From contig NZ_JAKMCR010000003.1 of NCBI RefSeq assembly GCF_022662175.1, forward strand, positions 297,385 through 361,384: DNA of 64,000 nt, read 5' to 3'. A program made the position numbers and the translations under genes. The first letter of the stretch is position 1; each line of letters opens with the position of its first letter. Positions 16,285 to 26,642 of the stretch are shown here, piece after piece. This stretch comes from Aestuariivivens marinum. Lineage in GTDB: Bacteria > Bacteroidota > Bacteroidia > Flavobacteriales > Flavobacteriaceae. The notes beneath the pieces were generated by a model. The model was not told the DNA's origin. It saw nothing but the letters and a program-made list of their open reading frames with translations, and did no database searches.

Positions 16285-17301
16285 ATGTTGAAGATGACAA
16301 AAGACAACGGCCTATTACAAGATACCTTCAATAGAAAACATACCTATCTGCGCATATCACTTACCGAACGCTGTAATCTACGATGTTCATACTGCATGCC
16401 AGAAAATGGGATACAATTATCGCCCAAAAGTCACTTAATGTCTTATGAAGAAATATTCAATATTGCTAAAATATTTGTAAAACACGGTGTTAGCAAAATC
16501 CGCTTAACGGGTGGTGAACCTTTAATTAGAAAAGATATTCCCGTTATACTAGAAAAACTATCAAGTCTTCCAGTAGAACTATCCATAACTTCCAATGCCA
16601 TTATTATTGATAAATTCATAAACACTTTAAAAGATAATGGTATAAAAAGCCTTAACATTAGTTTAGATTCCTTAAATCGTGAAAAGTTCAAACAGATTAC
16701 ACGCCGTGATCAATTTGAAAAAGTTTACGATAATATTTTGCTATTGATAAAAGAAGGTTTTAACGTCAAAATAAATGTCGTTTTAATTAAAGGATTTAAT
16801 GATAATGAAATTATCGATTTTATAAATTTAACTAAAGAGCTACCGGTTACGGTTCGTTTTATAGAGTTTATGCCCTTTGATGGCAATAAATGGGATATGG
16901 CTAAAATGGTTTCTTTTAAAACGATTATGGAAAACGTATACAATACGTTTACTGAAAGCCAAATTATACGTATTCAAGATGCACCTAGCGACACCTCTAA
17001 AAACTTCAAAGTAAAAGGTTTTAAAGGTAGTTTTGCCATAATAAGTTCGGTTACCAATCCGTTTTGCGACTCCTGTAACAGATTACGATTAACAGCCAAC
17101 GGTCAATTAAAAAACTGTTTGTTTTCAGCTTTAGAATCCGATTTACTTACCCCACTTCGACACGGCAAACCTATTGAATCCATTATTGAAAAAGCTGTTA
17201 CGGCAAAATTTAAAATGCGAGGCGGTATGGATACATTGGAGAAACTTCAAAACCCAGAATTACATAATAACAATAGAAGCATGATTTCAATTGGAGGTTA
17301 A
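16285..17301 (+). CDS. moaA: GTP 3',8-cyclase MoaA
   Basis: The radical SAM enzyme that starts molybdenum cofactor synthesis by cyclising GTP. The 338-residue protein has the SAM cluster CNLRCSYC (Cys30, Cys34, Cys37), LTGGEPL (74-80), the second 4Fe-4S cluster ligands Cys261, Cys264 and Cys278 (CDSCNRLRLT and LKNCLF), and the C-terminal double glycine (ISIGG) needed for activity. The start at 16285 has an alternative ATG at 16294. It is the last gene of the operon and is convergent with DUF4202. Confidence 0.96.
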   Translation: MLKMTKDNGLLQDTFNRKHTYLRISLTERCNLRCSYCMPENGIQLSPKSHLMSYEEIFNIAKIFVKHGVSKIRLTGGEPLIRKDIPVILEKLSSLPVELSITSNAIIIDKFINTLKDNGIKSLNISLDSLNREKFKQITRRDQFEKVYDNILLLIKEGFNVKINVVLIKGFNDNEIIDFINLTKELPVTVRFIEFMPFDGNKWDMAKMVSFKTIMENVYNTFTESQIIRIQDAPSDTSKNFKVKGFKGSFAIISSVTNPFCDSCNRLRLTANGQLKNCLFSALESDLLTPLRHGKPIESIIEKAVTAKFKMRGGMDTLEKLQNPELHNNNRSMISIGG

Positions 17302-17326
17302 TAATGAATATTAAGTTTAAATGTTT

Positions 17327-17911
17327 TTAATTAATCGCTTTTTTTACTAGGATTAAACTTTTATCGGAAAAATTCAGTTGCAATGCAGCATCTTGACCCT
17401 TATTGGACATTTTACGCCAAGTTTTTTGGAGAATATTTATAACTTTATCATCATCATGCTTCGCAGCGAATTCTTCAAAATAATAATCAAGAAAAACCAA
17501 ACAAACTGTATCTTCCAAGGTCTGTGATTCTTCATTCTTTTTGATTAACTTTTTAGTGATAAGTTGTGATATACGATCTACATATTGCTTGTCGTAACCA
17601 ACCTGTTTTAATATGTTTGAAGTGAGTTCAGCATGCATTTTTTTAAGGGTTTCACGCCACTTTAAATATCCTTTTCTATCCATGGGGTAATCCCCTCTTG
17701 GAATTTTCCATCGGCATATATGTTGTGCCCTAGCTGCAATTTGTAACGCTTTTGAAGCATTAGGCTCAAATTGCAACAATTTTCTGGTCATGCGTTGCGA
17801 ATACAGCAATTCTTTGGGATATGACATACCAAAAACCTGATAGGTATTAATGTCTTCTGCATTTTTTTTGTCGATTAATGCCATAGCAGATTCAAATCTT
17901 GTTGGTTTCAT
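17327..17911 (-). CDS. DUF4202 domain protein
   Basis: A 194-residue, probably cytoplasmic, helical protein. Recognisable DUF4202 sequences are YSQRMTRKLLQFEPNASKALQIAARAQHICRW split around residues 36-68, then IPRGDYPMDRKGYLKWR and DTVCLVFLDYYFEEF. The histidine and acidic residues suggest an HD-like metal fold, but this is inference. It follows the FdhF-like gene by 17 nt on the same strand, an arrangement that suggests a helper role for the molybdoenzyme. Family function is unknown. Confidence 0.8.
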   Translation of the reverse strand: MKPTRFESAMALIDKKNAEDINTYQVFGMSYPKELLYSQRMTRKLLQFEPNASKALQIAARAQHICRWKIPRGDYPMDRKGYLKWRETLKKMHAELTSNILKQVGYDKQYVDRISQLITKKLIKKNEESQTLEDTVCLVFLDYYFEEFAAKHDDDKVINILQKTWRKMSNKGQDAALQLNFSDKSLILVKKAIN

Positions 17912-17928
17912 TTTAATATTTTTAAAAG

Positions 17929-20226
17929 TTAACTGGCAATTTCAACCGTTACAATCACACTTTTTGATGCTGGTGTTTTAGCCGTATGGGCAAAACTATC
18001 CAAAGGTACCAAAACATTGGCTTCAGGAAAGTAAGTTGCACAACAATTTTTGGGAATATCGTAACCTACAACTTTAAAGTTGTTAGCTATTCTAGTGGTG
18101 CCCTTATAGTGAGATTTTAAGTTTACTACTTGTTGTTCATCTAAATTACGGACTTTCATGTCTTGACCATTCATAAAGATAATACGTCTTTCATTAAAAA
18201 TACCTCTATACCTATCGTTTAGTCCATAAATTGTAGTATTAAATTGGTCATGGCTACGAATAGTCATCATAATCAATTCCCCTTCTTTTAACTGCCAATC
18301 GGGTAATTTATTTAAGCTAAAATTAGCTTTTCCCGTTTTTGTGTGGAATTGCCTTATTCTAGCACCATTTGGCAAATAAAATCCATTGGGCTGTTGCAAG
18401 CGTTTGTTATAATCACTGAACCCGGAAACAATTTCTTCAATATCATTACGCACTAAACTATAATCATCTTTATAAGAAAGCCAGTTAACATTTGAACGTC
18501 CCTTTAAAGTTTCATGGGCAATACCGCACACCACAGCTACTTCACTCAACAGCTTATCGGAACAAGGTTTTAAAATTCCTTTGGTGGATGATACTATACC
18601 CATAGAATTTTCTACACTTTGAACTTGCACTCCTGTTTTTTGAAAATCTTTTTCGGTGCGTCCCAAACAAGGTAAAATTATAGCTTCTTTTCCATTTACT
18701 AAATGTGAGCGATTTAATTTTGTACTCACATGTACTGTTAAATTGCAATTGGCTAGTGCCTGTGCTGAATACAAGGTATCTGGTACAGCAGAAATAAAAT
18801 TGCCGCCTAACCCCAAAAACACCATAGCTTTCTTATCATACATAGCTTTAATTGCATCTATTACCGAATAGCCATGTTTTTTGGTTGGTTTAAAGCCGTA
18901 TTTTGCTTCAATCTTATCTAAAAAATCTTGTGGTGCAGCTTCCCAAATACCCATTGTCCTATCACCTTGCACATTGGAATGCCCTCTAACAGGACATGTG
19001 CCAGCCCCTTCCTTTCCAATGCTTCCCTTTAGCAGTAACAAGTTTACCAATTCCCTAATATTGTCAACTGCATTTTCATGCTGTGTTAGGCCCATCGCCC
19101 AACATATAATAATCTTATTGTTGTTCACGATTAAATCAAACATCTTCTTAAAGATCTCAAGGGATACCCCGGATGCCTTCAAGCATTCATCAAAACTATA
19201 AGTTTTTAAATCTGAAATAAATGATGCATAACCATAAGTATACTTTTCTATAAACGCTTTGTCGAATACCTCATTAGTTTGTTCTTCCTTTTCCAGTAAC
19301 TTTAGTAGTATGGCCTTAAATAAAGCAACGTCTCCATTTATAGTTACAGGAACAAAAACGTTAGCAATTGGAGTGCCTCCTGTAAATAATGCCTTCGGGC
19401 TTTGAGGATTAGTAAACTTTACCAATCCTGCTTCTGCAAGTGGATTAATTGAAATTATTTTGCCTCCATTTTTTTTACATTTTTCTAGTGCATTAAGCAT
19501 TCTTGGATGATTAGTCCCTGGGTTTTGACCAACAACCATAACTACTTCGGCTTTATATAAATCGTCTAAAGTAACCGAACCCTTACCTATTCCTAAGGTT
19601 TCCATTAATGCCTTACCACTAGCTTCGTGGCACATATTAGAACAATCGGGTAAATTTGAAGTTCCATACTCTCGTACAAACAACTGATACAAAAAAGCAG
19701 CTTCATTTGTTGTTCTACCTGAGGTATAAAATACAGCTTCATTAGGACTCTCCAAAGCATTCAAATGACTAGCCACTTTTTTAAAAGCATTTTCCCAAGT
19801 AATAGGCTGATAATGTGTTGCTCCTTTCGGCAAAAACATAGGTTCTGCTAATCTTCCTGATTTTCCCAATTCAAAATCAGTCCAATTAGCCAATTCTTTA
19901 ACAGCATGTTTTGAAAAGAAATCTTTTCCTATAGTTTGCTTTTGGGCCTCTTCTGCAATAGCTTTAATGCCATTTTCACAATATTCTCCCAAAACTGAAC
20001 GCTCATCATCTGGATCTGGCCACGCGCACCCCGGACAATCAAATCCTTTCCTCTGATTCATCTTTAGAGATAATCTTAACGCATCAACAGGCTTAATATA
20101 TTTGTAAACTTGAGTTACTACAGATTTTAAAGCACTAAAGCCAGCACTATTCATTGGAGGTTCTATAGTTTTTAATTTAGTGAACTCCTCTGGCGTTACT
20201 GCTTTATTCTTATGTTTTTTGTTCAT
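17929..20226 (-). CDS. FdhF/YdeP-family molybdopterin oxidoreductase
   Basis: A 765-residue enzyme of the DMSO-reductase superfamily, expected to carry bis-MGD. The N-terminus has FDCPGCAWPDPDD with Cys64 and Cys67 and then Cys83 (GEYCENG), the iron-sulfur ligand pattern of the FdhF/YdeP subgroup. Further blocks are YTSGRTTNEAAFLYQLF, SNMCHEASGKALMETLG, VVGQNPGTNHPRML, CPVRGHSNVQGDRTMGIWE and, near the C-terminus, MTIRSHDQFNTTIYGLNDRY. It has no Tat signal, so it is cytoplasmic. The substrate is unknown; YdeP proteins are linked to acid resistance or formate-like chemistry only loosely. It needs the MobA product made by the neighbouring operon. Confidence 0.92.
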   Translation of the reverse strand: MNKKHKNKAVTPEEFTKLKTIEPPMNSAGFSALKSVVTQVYKYIKPVDALRLSLKMNQRKGFDCPGCAWPDPDDERSVLGEYCENGIKAIAEEAQKQTIGKDFFSKHAVKELANWTDFELGKSGRLAEPMFLPKGATHYQPITWENAFKKVASHLNALESPNEAVFYTSGRTTNEAAFLYQLFVREYGTSNLPDCSNMCHEASGKALMETLGIGKGSVTLDDLYKAEVVMVVGQNPGTNHPRMLNALEKCKKNGGKIISINPLAEAGLVKFTNPQSPKALFTGGTPIANVFVPVTINGDVALFKAILLKLLEKEEQTNEVFDKAFIEKYTYGYASFISDLKTYSFDECLKASGVSLEIFKKMFDLIVNNNKIIICWAMGLTQHENAVDNIRELVNLLLLKGSIGKEGAGTCPVRGHSNVQGDRTMGIWEAAPQDFLDKIEAKYGFKPTKKHGYSVIDAIKAMYDKKAMVFLGLGGNFISAVPDTLYSAQALANCNLTVHVSTKLNRSHLVNGKEAIILPCLGRTEKDFQKTGVQVQSVENSMGIVSSTKGILKPCSDKLLSEVAVVCGIAHETLKGRSNVNWLSYKDDYSLVRNDIEEIVSGFSDYNKRLQQPNGFYLPNGARIRQFHTKTGKANFSLNKLPDWQLKEGELIMMTIRSHDQFNTTIYGLNDRYRGIFNERRIIFMNGQDMKVRNLDEQQVVNLKSHYKGTTRIANNFKVVGYDIPKNCCATYFPEANVLVPLDSFAHTAKTPASKSVIVTVEIAS

Positions 20227-20354
20227 GCTTATTCTTTGTACTGTAAATATCGTCTTTTTTTTATGGAAATTAGGATTCTTGATTCAAGCAAAATTATTCT
20301 ATAATTTCCTAAATTAATATCTTAAATTAGTAGATGGTATTTCTAAACCATCTC

Positions 20355-21395
20355 ATGAAAAAAAAAATTACACTTAAAGATATTGCCTCAACGTTCGGAG
20401 TTTCTATAGCTACGGTATCAAAAGCACTAAATGATAGTTTCGATATAAGTACTAAAACCAAGGAAAAAATACAAGAGTATGCTAAAGCCAATCATTACAA
20501 GCCAAATGTTGCTGCACTTAATTTACTAAGTAAGAAAACAAAAACCATTGGTGTGATTATCCCTAATATTATGAATAGTTTTTTTGCTAAGGTATTTGTT
20601 GGTATTGAAAAAATAGCATCCCAAAATGGATACCAATTGGTATCTTGTATTTCCAACGAATCCCATGAGAAAGAAGTAAAAACCATTCAGTTACTCAAAC
20701 ATGGTGATTTAGATGGACTTATCATTTCTTTAGCTGAAGAAACCGAAATAAAACAAGACTTTAATCACCTTACTAACACACTTAACGAGGGTGTTCCCAT
20801 TGTGATGTTTGATAGGATTTCAGAGAATATCAACTGTGACAAGGTTATAGTTAATGATCTGGAAAGTGCTTTTCACGCTACAGATTATTTATTAAAAACG
20901 GGGTGCAAACGAATTGCCTTAATTTCTGTTATAGATAATTTAAGTGTTGGGAAATTAAGAGTTGAAGGCTATAAAAAAGCATTAATAAAATATGGATTAC
21001 CTATAGAGGAACAACTTATTGTTCGCCTTGGACATTATGAAGATTTTGATACGGCTATGAAAATTGTACTCTCAGACCAATCTATTGACGGACTCTTGTG
21101 TCTAGAAGAGAGCTCTGCTATTAATGCCCTAAAACTTCTTAAACAAATGGAGTACAAAATACCTGAAGAAATGTCTATTATTTGTTTTACCAATGGCAAA
21201 CTTTTACAGCACCTTAGCCCTTCAATTACGGCAATAAGTCAACACGGAAAATATATTGGTGAAACCACGGCCCGTATTCTTATTGATCGTATAGAAAATG
21301 AAAAGAGTAATACGTCTTTTTCGACAAAAATTATCAAAACCACTTTAATAGAGCGAGAAAGCACCAGATTAATTCCACTACAGAAGGAGGCTTAA
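20355..21395 (+). CDS. LacI-family transcriptional regulator of the xylose genes
   Basis: A 346-residue LacI-type repressor. The helix-turn-helix is ITLKDIASTFGVSIATVSKAL (about 5-25), followed by the hinge region and a periplasmic-binding-protein-like sensor domain (KTKTIGVIIPNIMNSFFAKV onward, SMSIICFTNG near the end). ATG at 20355 starts exactly at the usual MKKKITLKDIA; an upstream ATG (20334) only adds seven residues. It faces the xylose operon tail to tail, and its stop shares the TTAA at 21392-21395 with the stop of the symporter gene. Regulation of xylAB and the symporter is inferred from position. Confidence 0.92.
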   Translation: MKKKITLKDIASTFGVSIATVSKALNDSFDISTKTKEKIQEYAKANHYKPNVAALNLLSKKTKTIGVIIPNIMNSFFAKVFVGIEKIASQNGYQLVSCISNESHEKEVKTIQLLKHGDLDGLIISLAEETEIKQDFNHLTNTLNEGVPIVMFDRISENINCDKVIVNDLESAFHATDYLLKTGCKRIALISVIDNLSVGKLRVEGYKKALIKYGLPIEEQLIVRLGHYEDFDTAMKIVLSDQSIDGLLCLEESSAINALKLLKQMEYKIPEEMSIICFTNGKLLQHLSPSITAISQHGKYIGETTARILIDRIENEKSNTSFSTKIIKTTLIERESTRLIPLQKEA

Positions 21396-23008
21396 CCAGT
21401 AAAATAGGTTAATATTATAACAACAACCATTACCAATAATATAGATAAAACCACATCTATTTTATCAAAACTTTCCTTATTGGACTGTCTTTGTTCAGAA
21501 GAAAGTGTTCCAAAAGCTAGACCTTTTATAGCTTCATAGTTTGGCGATTCAGATACAAGACTCACGATAACACAAATAACAACTGAAAAAATAAACATAA
21601 AGATAGCCATATGGGCAAAATTAATGTTTGCAAAACTATAGGCAATACCATGTAGGTTATCAATATTTACTTCTGCTATAATTCTTAATGCAGCAACAAC
21701 TAAACCAGCTATAAGTGTAAATATAGCTGCTTTAGCGTTAACACGTTTCCAAACTATTCCCAATACAAAAACTGCCGTAATAGGTGGTGCTATATATGAT
21801 TGTACACTTTGCAAGTATTTATATAATGTGCCACCTCCTATTTTTTCCATAATAGGAATCCATATAATTCCTAAAACCACAACAATAGCTGTGGCTATTT
21901 GACCTATTTTAACCAGTTTTTTCTCGGTCATATTAGGTTTTAATTTCTTGTAAATGTCTATTGTAAAAATTGTAGAACATGAATTAAATACCGAAGCCAG
22001 TGAGCTCATAAGGGCAGCCATTAAGCCCCCTGCCACTAATCCTTTTAGTCCTACGGGAAGCAATGTTTTTACCATAACGGGGAAAACTTGATCTGCTCTT
22101 TCATAAGATAAGGCTCCTTTTTGTGCTAAAGCAAAAGCTATAATTCCTGGTATTAAAAAAATAAAAATGGGAAGTATCTTTAAATAAGCTCCAAAAATTG
22201 CGCCTCGCCTTCCTATTTTTATATTATGGGCTGCTAAAGTCCGCTGGACTATATACTGATCTGTACACCAATACCATATCCCTACTATGGTTCCTCCAAA
22301 CAAAAGTCCGGTCCAAGGAAAATCGGGATCATCTATAGGACGCCACATATTAAAATGATCAGAACCAACCGTAGTTCTTAACTCTGTCCACCCTCCAACT
22401 TCTTGTAAGCCCAAATAGGTAATAATTACTGACCCTGCAATGAGAATAACTGTTTGCAACGTTTCTGTATAAATTACAGCTTTCATACCACCTATAATGG
22501 TATAAATTCCTGTAAAAACAACTATACCTATAGCTCCATACCAAAATGGAATACCAATTAATTCAGATACAACTATACCTCCGGCATAAATAGTTACTGA
22601 TACTTTGGTAATAACATAACCTGCTAGTGAAAACACAGACAAAAACCAACGCGAACGTGCATCGAAGCGCTTTTCTAGAAATTCAGGCATAGTAAAGGCT
22701 CCACTTCTAATATAAAATGGCAAGAAAAGCCATCCCAAAAGGAGTACAATCCATGCATGAAGTTCGTAATGTGCCATTGGCATGCCCGACTCTGCCCCCG
22801 TACCTGCCAATCCAACAACATGCTCTGAGCCTATATTAGAAGCAAAAATAGATGCTCCTATTACAAACCAACCCACATTTCTTCCCGCTAAAAAATAGTC
22901 TTCCGTATTTTTATTTCTTTGAAGGATAACCCAAATAGCAACCACCATTAGGGCTAAAAAATATCCTCCAAGGACCAACCAATCTAAACCTTCTAAAACT
23001 GAATTCAT
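21392..23008 (-). CDS. Sodium/sugar symporter (SSS family), probable xylose uptake
   Basis: A 538-residue inner-membrane protein with about 13-14 hydrophobic helices. SGLT-type signatures are NTEDYFLAGRNVGWF (34-48), ASIFASNIGSEHVVGLAGTG (52-71) and MPEFLEKRFDARSRW. The family takes up sugars with Na+. It is the last gene of the xylB-xylA-symporter operon, 3 nt after xylA, which supports xylose as substrate. No TonB-dependent receptor or xylanase is present in the window. Confidence 0.92.
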   Translation of the reverse strand: MNSVLEGLDWLVLGGYFLALMVVAIWVILQRNKNTEDYFLAGRNVGWFVIGASIFASNIGSEHVVGLAGTGAESGMPMAHYELHAWIVLLLGWLFLPFYIRSGAFTMPEFLEKRFDARSRWFLSVFSLAGYVITKVSVTIYAGGIVVSELIGIPFWYGAIGIVVFTGIYTIIGGMKAVIYTETLQTVILIAGSVIITYLGLQEVGGWTELRTTVGSDHFNMWRPIDDPDFPWTGLLFGGTIVGIWYWCTDQYIVQRTLAAHNIKIGRRGAIFGAYLKILPIFIFLIPGIIAFALAQKGALSYERADQVFPVMVKTLLPVGLKGLVAGGLMAALMSSLASVFNSCSTIFTIDIYKKLKPNMTEKKLVKIGQIATAIVVVLGIIWIPIMEKIGGGTLYKYLQSVQSYIAPPITAVFVLGIVWKRVNAKAAIFTLIAGLVVAALRIIAEVNIDNLHGIAYSFANINFAHMAIFMFIFSVVICVIVSLVSESPNYEAIKGLAFGTLSSEQRQSNKESFDKIDVVLSILLVMVVVIILTYFTG

Positions 23009-23011
23009 ACT

Positions 23012-24337
23012 TTAAATATATTGATTAATTATATTCTCAAATAGCTCTTGTTTACCACTTACCAAAGGTAACTCACCATTATCCTTAGCTATTTTATATA
23101 AGTCTGAAAGTGTTAGTTTACCTTCTTCAAAGTTCTTACCATTACCTGAATCGAAAGAACTGTAACGCTCTTTTCTCAGTTTTTCATATGGTGAAGCATT
23201 TATTATCTTTTCTGCTGTCAATAATGCACGTGCAAAAGTATCTGCACCCCCAATATGGGCATGAAAAACATCCTCCATATCTGTGGAGTTCCTTCTTATC
23301 TTGGCATCAAAATTGACACCACCTCCTTGCAACCCTCCTGCCTTTAAAAATACTAACATAGCTTCGGTAGTTTCTAAAATATTATTTGGAAACTGATCGG
23401 TATCCCATCCGTTTTGATAATCGCCCCTATTGGCGTCAATACTTCCCAACATACCTGACTTAGCAGCCACTTCCAATTCGTGCTGAAAGGTATGCTGTGC
23501 CAAGGTCGCATGGTTAACCTCTATATTTATCTTAAAATCCTTGTCCAATCCATATTCCCGTAAAAAGCCTATAGCGGTAGCCGTATCAAAATCGTATTGG
23601 TGCTTGGAGGGTTCCATGGGCTTTGGCTCAATAAAGAACGTGCCTTTGAAACCTTGGTTTCTTGCATAGTCCCTAGCCATGGTAAGGAACTGAGCCATGT
23701 GGTCCAGTTCACGTCCCATATCGGTATTGAGCAGTGACATGTAACCTTCACGGCCACCCCAGAAGACATAGTTTTCACCTTTTAGTTTTATGGTCGCATC
23801 TAATGCAAGTTTTACCTGAGCCCCAGCCCTAGCCACAACGTTAAATTCTGGATTTGTTGCCGCGCCATTCATATACCTTGGATTGGAAAAGCAATTGGCG
23901 GTTCCCCAAAGTAATTTTATTCCTGAGGCAGCTTGTTTCTCTTTAATGTAATCGGTAATAATTTCCAGACGTTTTTCGGATTGTTTAAATGTGGGGGCTT
24001 CGGCAACCAAATCAAAATCATGGAAACAGAAATAATCAAATCCCATTTTACTAATAAACTCAAAAGCGGCATCAGCTTTATCTTTGGCTGCTTGTATAGG
24101 ATCATTGGATTGGTCCCAGGCAAAGTTTTGAGTACCTGGTCCAAATGGATCCGCCCCCTGTCCACAGAAAGTATGCCAGTAAGCCACGGCAAATTTAAAA
24201 TGTTCACGCATGGTCTTTCCCGCTACTACTTTATCGGGGTTATAATATTTGAAAGCCAAAGGATTGTCCGATTCCCTGCCTTCAAATTTTATTTGTCCTA
24301 TACCTTTATAATATTCCCTTTCTCCTATGATTGCCAT
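23012..24337 (-). CDS. xylA: Xylose isomerase XylA
   Basis: Converts D-xylose to D-xylulose in the cytoplasm. The 441-residue length is that of class II xylose isomerases. Active-site residues are visible: His106 and Asp109 in FCFHDFDLV, the metal ligand Glu237 and Lys239 in FIEPKPMEP, Glu273 and His276 in [10 protein letters not shown], Asp301 in GSIDANRGD, and the DTD at 312-314. It lies between xylB (20 nt upstream) and the symporter gene. Confidence 0.98.
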   Translation of the reverse strand: MAIIGEREYYKGIGQIKFEGRESDNPLAFKYYNPDKVVAGKTMREHFKFAVAYWHTFCGQGADPFGPGTQNFAWDQSNDPIQAAKDKADAAFEFISKMGFDYFCFHDFDLVAEAPTFKQSEKRLEIITDYIKEKQAASGIKLLWGTANCFSNPRYMNGAATNPEFNVVARAGAQVKLALDATIKLKGENYVFWGGREGYMSLLNTDMGRELDHMAQFLTMARDYARNQGFKGTFFIEPKPMEPSKHQYDFDTATAIGFLREYGLDKDFKINIEVNHATLAQHTFQHELEVAAKSGMLGSIDANRGDYQNGWDTDQFPNNILETTEAMLVFLKAGGLQGGGVNFDAKIRRNSTDMEDVFHAHIGGADTFARALLTAEKIINASPYEKLRKERYSSFDSGNGKNFEEGKLTLSDLYKIAKDNGELPLVSGKQELFENIINQYI

Positions 24338-24357
24338 TGTTATGTTTTGCTTTTTGG

Positions 24358-25845
24358 TTAGCTATTGTTTAATATAAGTTCGAGTTCTTGTTTCCATTTT
24401 GTATAGGCTTTTAAATATGGGGCTTTATCTTTGTTTGGTTTATAGGTCATGACAAAGTCATTGTCCATGATTGATTTACCAAAACTTTCGAAATCGCCTT
24501 TGTGCAATCCTGCTGCACGGGCTGCACCTATGGCTCCTGTAGTATTGTATATTTCTATGTCTTGATCTATTAAGGTAGCCACTGTATTGGTGAAAATTTC
24601 CGAACGGAACAGGTTATCGTTACCTGCACGTACCACTTTTGCCTGAATACCATCAGACTTAAGTATTTCCATACCATACACAAAGGAAAAGGCAATCCCT
24701 TCCAAGGCCGCCCTACACAGATGACCTCTATGGTGGTTATTCAAATTTATGTTGGTTATCCTTGTTCCTATTTCTTTGTTATTTAACATGCGCTCAGCTC
24801 CATTTCCAAAAGGTATTACACAAACTCCATGGGAGCCTATTGGTACTTGTGAGGCCAAATGGTTCATCTCGTCATAGGAACTGACATTCAAATTATTCAA
24901 CAACCAACGGTACTGAATACCCGAACCATTGATGCACAATAATTTGCCAATGCGTGCCTCTTTCCCTTTTTCATAGTTTACATGTGAAAAATTATTTACT
25001 CTGGCACATTCTGTTACCGATAAATTATCTGTTACGGCATAAAAAACTCCAGAAGTACCTCCCGTTGCTGCCACTTCTCCTGGGTTGAACACATTTAGGG
25101 ATAGTGCATTATTGGGTTGATCGCCTGCTCTATAGTAAATGGGGGTTCCTTCTGATAAACCACTTTCCTTAGCTCCATTTTTATCGACCACACTTTGGAA
25201 ACCAAAAGTTTTAACTATATCTGGAATCAACTTTCCATCAATACCATAATGGTCCAATAAAAACTGGGCAACGGCGCCTGCTTTAAAATTCCAAAGAATG
25301 CCTTCTGACAATCCCGAAACGGTCGTATTGATTGTATTGGAAAGTTTATAGGCAATATAATCGCCTGGGAGCATGAACTTATGGATCTTTTTATAAATGC
25401 CGGGCTCGTTGTCCTTGACCCATTTTAGTTTTGAAGCCGTAAAATTTGCAGGAGAATTTAAGAGGTTCGAAGTGCAGGTTTCTCCCCCTATATCCTTAAA
25501 TGCTTGGTTGCCAATTTCCACAGCACGGCTATCGCACCAAATAATACTTTTTCTTAAGGGTTTTCCAGCTTCATTAATTACTACCAATCCGTGCATTTGA
25601 TAGGATATACCTATGCCCTTAATTTGTGCTCTAGTTATGTTGTATTTTTTTTTTAATTGTTTTATAGCATTACAGCTATGTAGCCACCAATCGTTTGGAT
25701 CTTGTTCGGCCCATCCATTTTTTGGAGCGTATATGTCCATTTCCTGTTTTGGCTCCTGAACAACCCCAATGCTCTTGCCGCTGTCAATTTCCACTAAGGC
25801 AGCTTTTGTACTAGAACTGCCAATGTCTAATCCTAAATAATACAA
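24358..25845 (-). CDS. xylB: Xylulokinase XylB (TTG start)
   Basis: Phosphorylates D-xylulose to xylulose 5-phosphate for the pentose phosphate pathway. The 495-residue FGGY kinase has the N-terminal phosphate motif [15 protein letters not shown] (4-18), [48 protein letters not shown] (adenosine region) and [14 protein letters not shown]. No ATG is available at the proper N-terminus: an in-frame stop lies 21 codon positions or fewer upstream and the only fitting start is TTG at 25845 (M-YYLGLDIG). It is the first gene of the xylose operon. Confidence 0.95.
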   Translation of the reverse strand: MYYLGLDIGSSSTKAALVEIDSGKSIGVVQEPKQEMDIYAPKNGWAEQDPNDWWLHSCNAIKQLKKKYNITRAQIKGIGISYQMHGLVVINEAGKPLRKSIIWCDSRAVEIGNQAFKDIGGETCTSNLLNSPANFTASKLKWVKDNEPGIYKKIHKFMLPGDYIAYKLSNTINTTVSGLSEGILWNFKAGAVAQFLLDHYGIDGKLIPDIVKTFGFQSVVDKNGAKESGLSEGTPIYYRAGDQPNNALSLNVFNPGEVAATGGTSGVFYAVTDNLSVTECARVNNFSHVNYEKGKEARIGKLLCINGSGIQYRWLLNNLNVSSYDEMNHLASQVPIGSHGVCVIPFGNGAERMLNNKEIGTRITNINLNNHHRGHLCRAALEGIAFSFVYGMEILKSDGIQAKVVRAGNDNLFRSEIFTNTVATLIDQDIEIYNTTGAIGAARAAGLHKGDFESFGKSIMDNDFVMTYKPNKDKAPYLKAYTKWKQELELILNNS

Positions 25846-25853
25846 AGAATACT

Positions 25854-25875
25854 CAAATATAGTTTCTCAAAGTTA
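25854..25875 (-). promoter_or_regulatory. Two possible -7 elements of the xylose operon
   Basis: On the minus strand, TAACTTTG (25875-25868) and TATATTTG (25861-25854) both match TAnnTTTG exactly. The first would give a leader of about 17 nt, and the second almost a leaderless xylB message. No good -33 TTG is seen for either. A loose dyad GTATTTT-N8-AAAATAC lies upstream at 25895-25916. Confidence 0.4.
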
Positions 25876-26016
25876 TGAATAGAAATTTAAGTTAGTATTT
25901 TACCATTTAAAAATACCTTCAAATTCCATAAAAATATTTATTGTAACTCGTTGATAATATTGCTTTTAAAAACTCAAATCAGTTACTTAAAGGTTTTCGT
26001 AATTTTTCCTTTACAT

Positions 26017-26640
26017 CTAATGTAGAGGTTTAAAGTTTTGATCATATAACATTTTATAATCCTCTAGTGTATCCAAATCAATATTCTTAAAATTAAGGTT
26101 TATATTTTTTACAAAAGTTTGGTTTTTCACAAGTATTGACTTTGCCCCAAAATCACCATCCAATTGCAATAATGCTTTAAAATAATGTGAGTCGAATAGA
26201 ACTGGAACGCCTTGTTTACGATTAGAGTATGATGTTGCAATGATTTGGTTTGTACCTGGTGAAAAATTTAAAATCAATTCATTAAGATGTTCTGAAGTCA
26301 CTAATGGTTGATCTGCTAAAGTTATTAATACACCGTTAGGTTTTTCCTCTTGATTATTCAAATAATCTATGGCAGAAGCTATAGAACTCCCTAGACCAAA
26401 TTCCCATTGATTATTAAAAACAATAGTTACAGGTAAGTGACTTATTTCTTGAAATATAATATCATAATTTGCCCCCAAAACCACAATAACTTCCTCAACA
26501 TTAGAACCTAATGCATTATTAATGGCATGAGTTATTAAATTATCATTTCCCCAAGAAAGTAATTGCTTTGGAGAACCCATTCTGGATGAAGCTCCAGCTG
26601 CTAAAATAACCAGACTAATATTTGAAGCTTTATCTGACAA
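26017..26640 (-). CDS. mocA: MocA/MobA-like molybdenum cofactor nucleotidyltransferase
   Basis: A 207-residue nucleotidyltransferase with LAAGASSRMGSPKQ (13-26), the conserved aspartate block VLITLADQPLV and, further on, ATSYSNRKQGVPVLFDSHYF. The ADQPL block and its position directly after xdhC point to MocA, which makes the cytosine dinucleotide form (MCD) for xanthine-dehydrogenase-family enzymes. MobA-type GTP use cannot be ruled out from sequence alone. It is 2 nt downstream of xdhC and is the last gene of the operon. Confidence 0.85.
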   Translation of the reverse strand: MSDKASNISLVILAAGASSRMGSPKQLLSWGNDNLITHAINNALGSNVEEVIVVLGANYDIIFQEISHLPVTIVFNNQWEFGLGSSIASAIDYLNNQEEKPNGVLITLADQPLVTSEHLNELILNFSPGTNQIIATSYSNRKQGVPVLFDSHYFKALLQLDGDFGAKSILVKNQTFVKNINLNFKNIDLDTLEDYKMLYDQNFKPLH

Positions 26641-26642
26641 AA

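Noticed and set aside
25895..25916. Dyad GTATTTT-N8-AAAATAC upstream of the xylose operon as the LacI operator
   Set aside because: LacI-family operators normally have a close dyad with a central CG; here the gap is 8 nt and the arms are simple AT-rich sequence, so it is not listed as a feature of its own.
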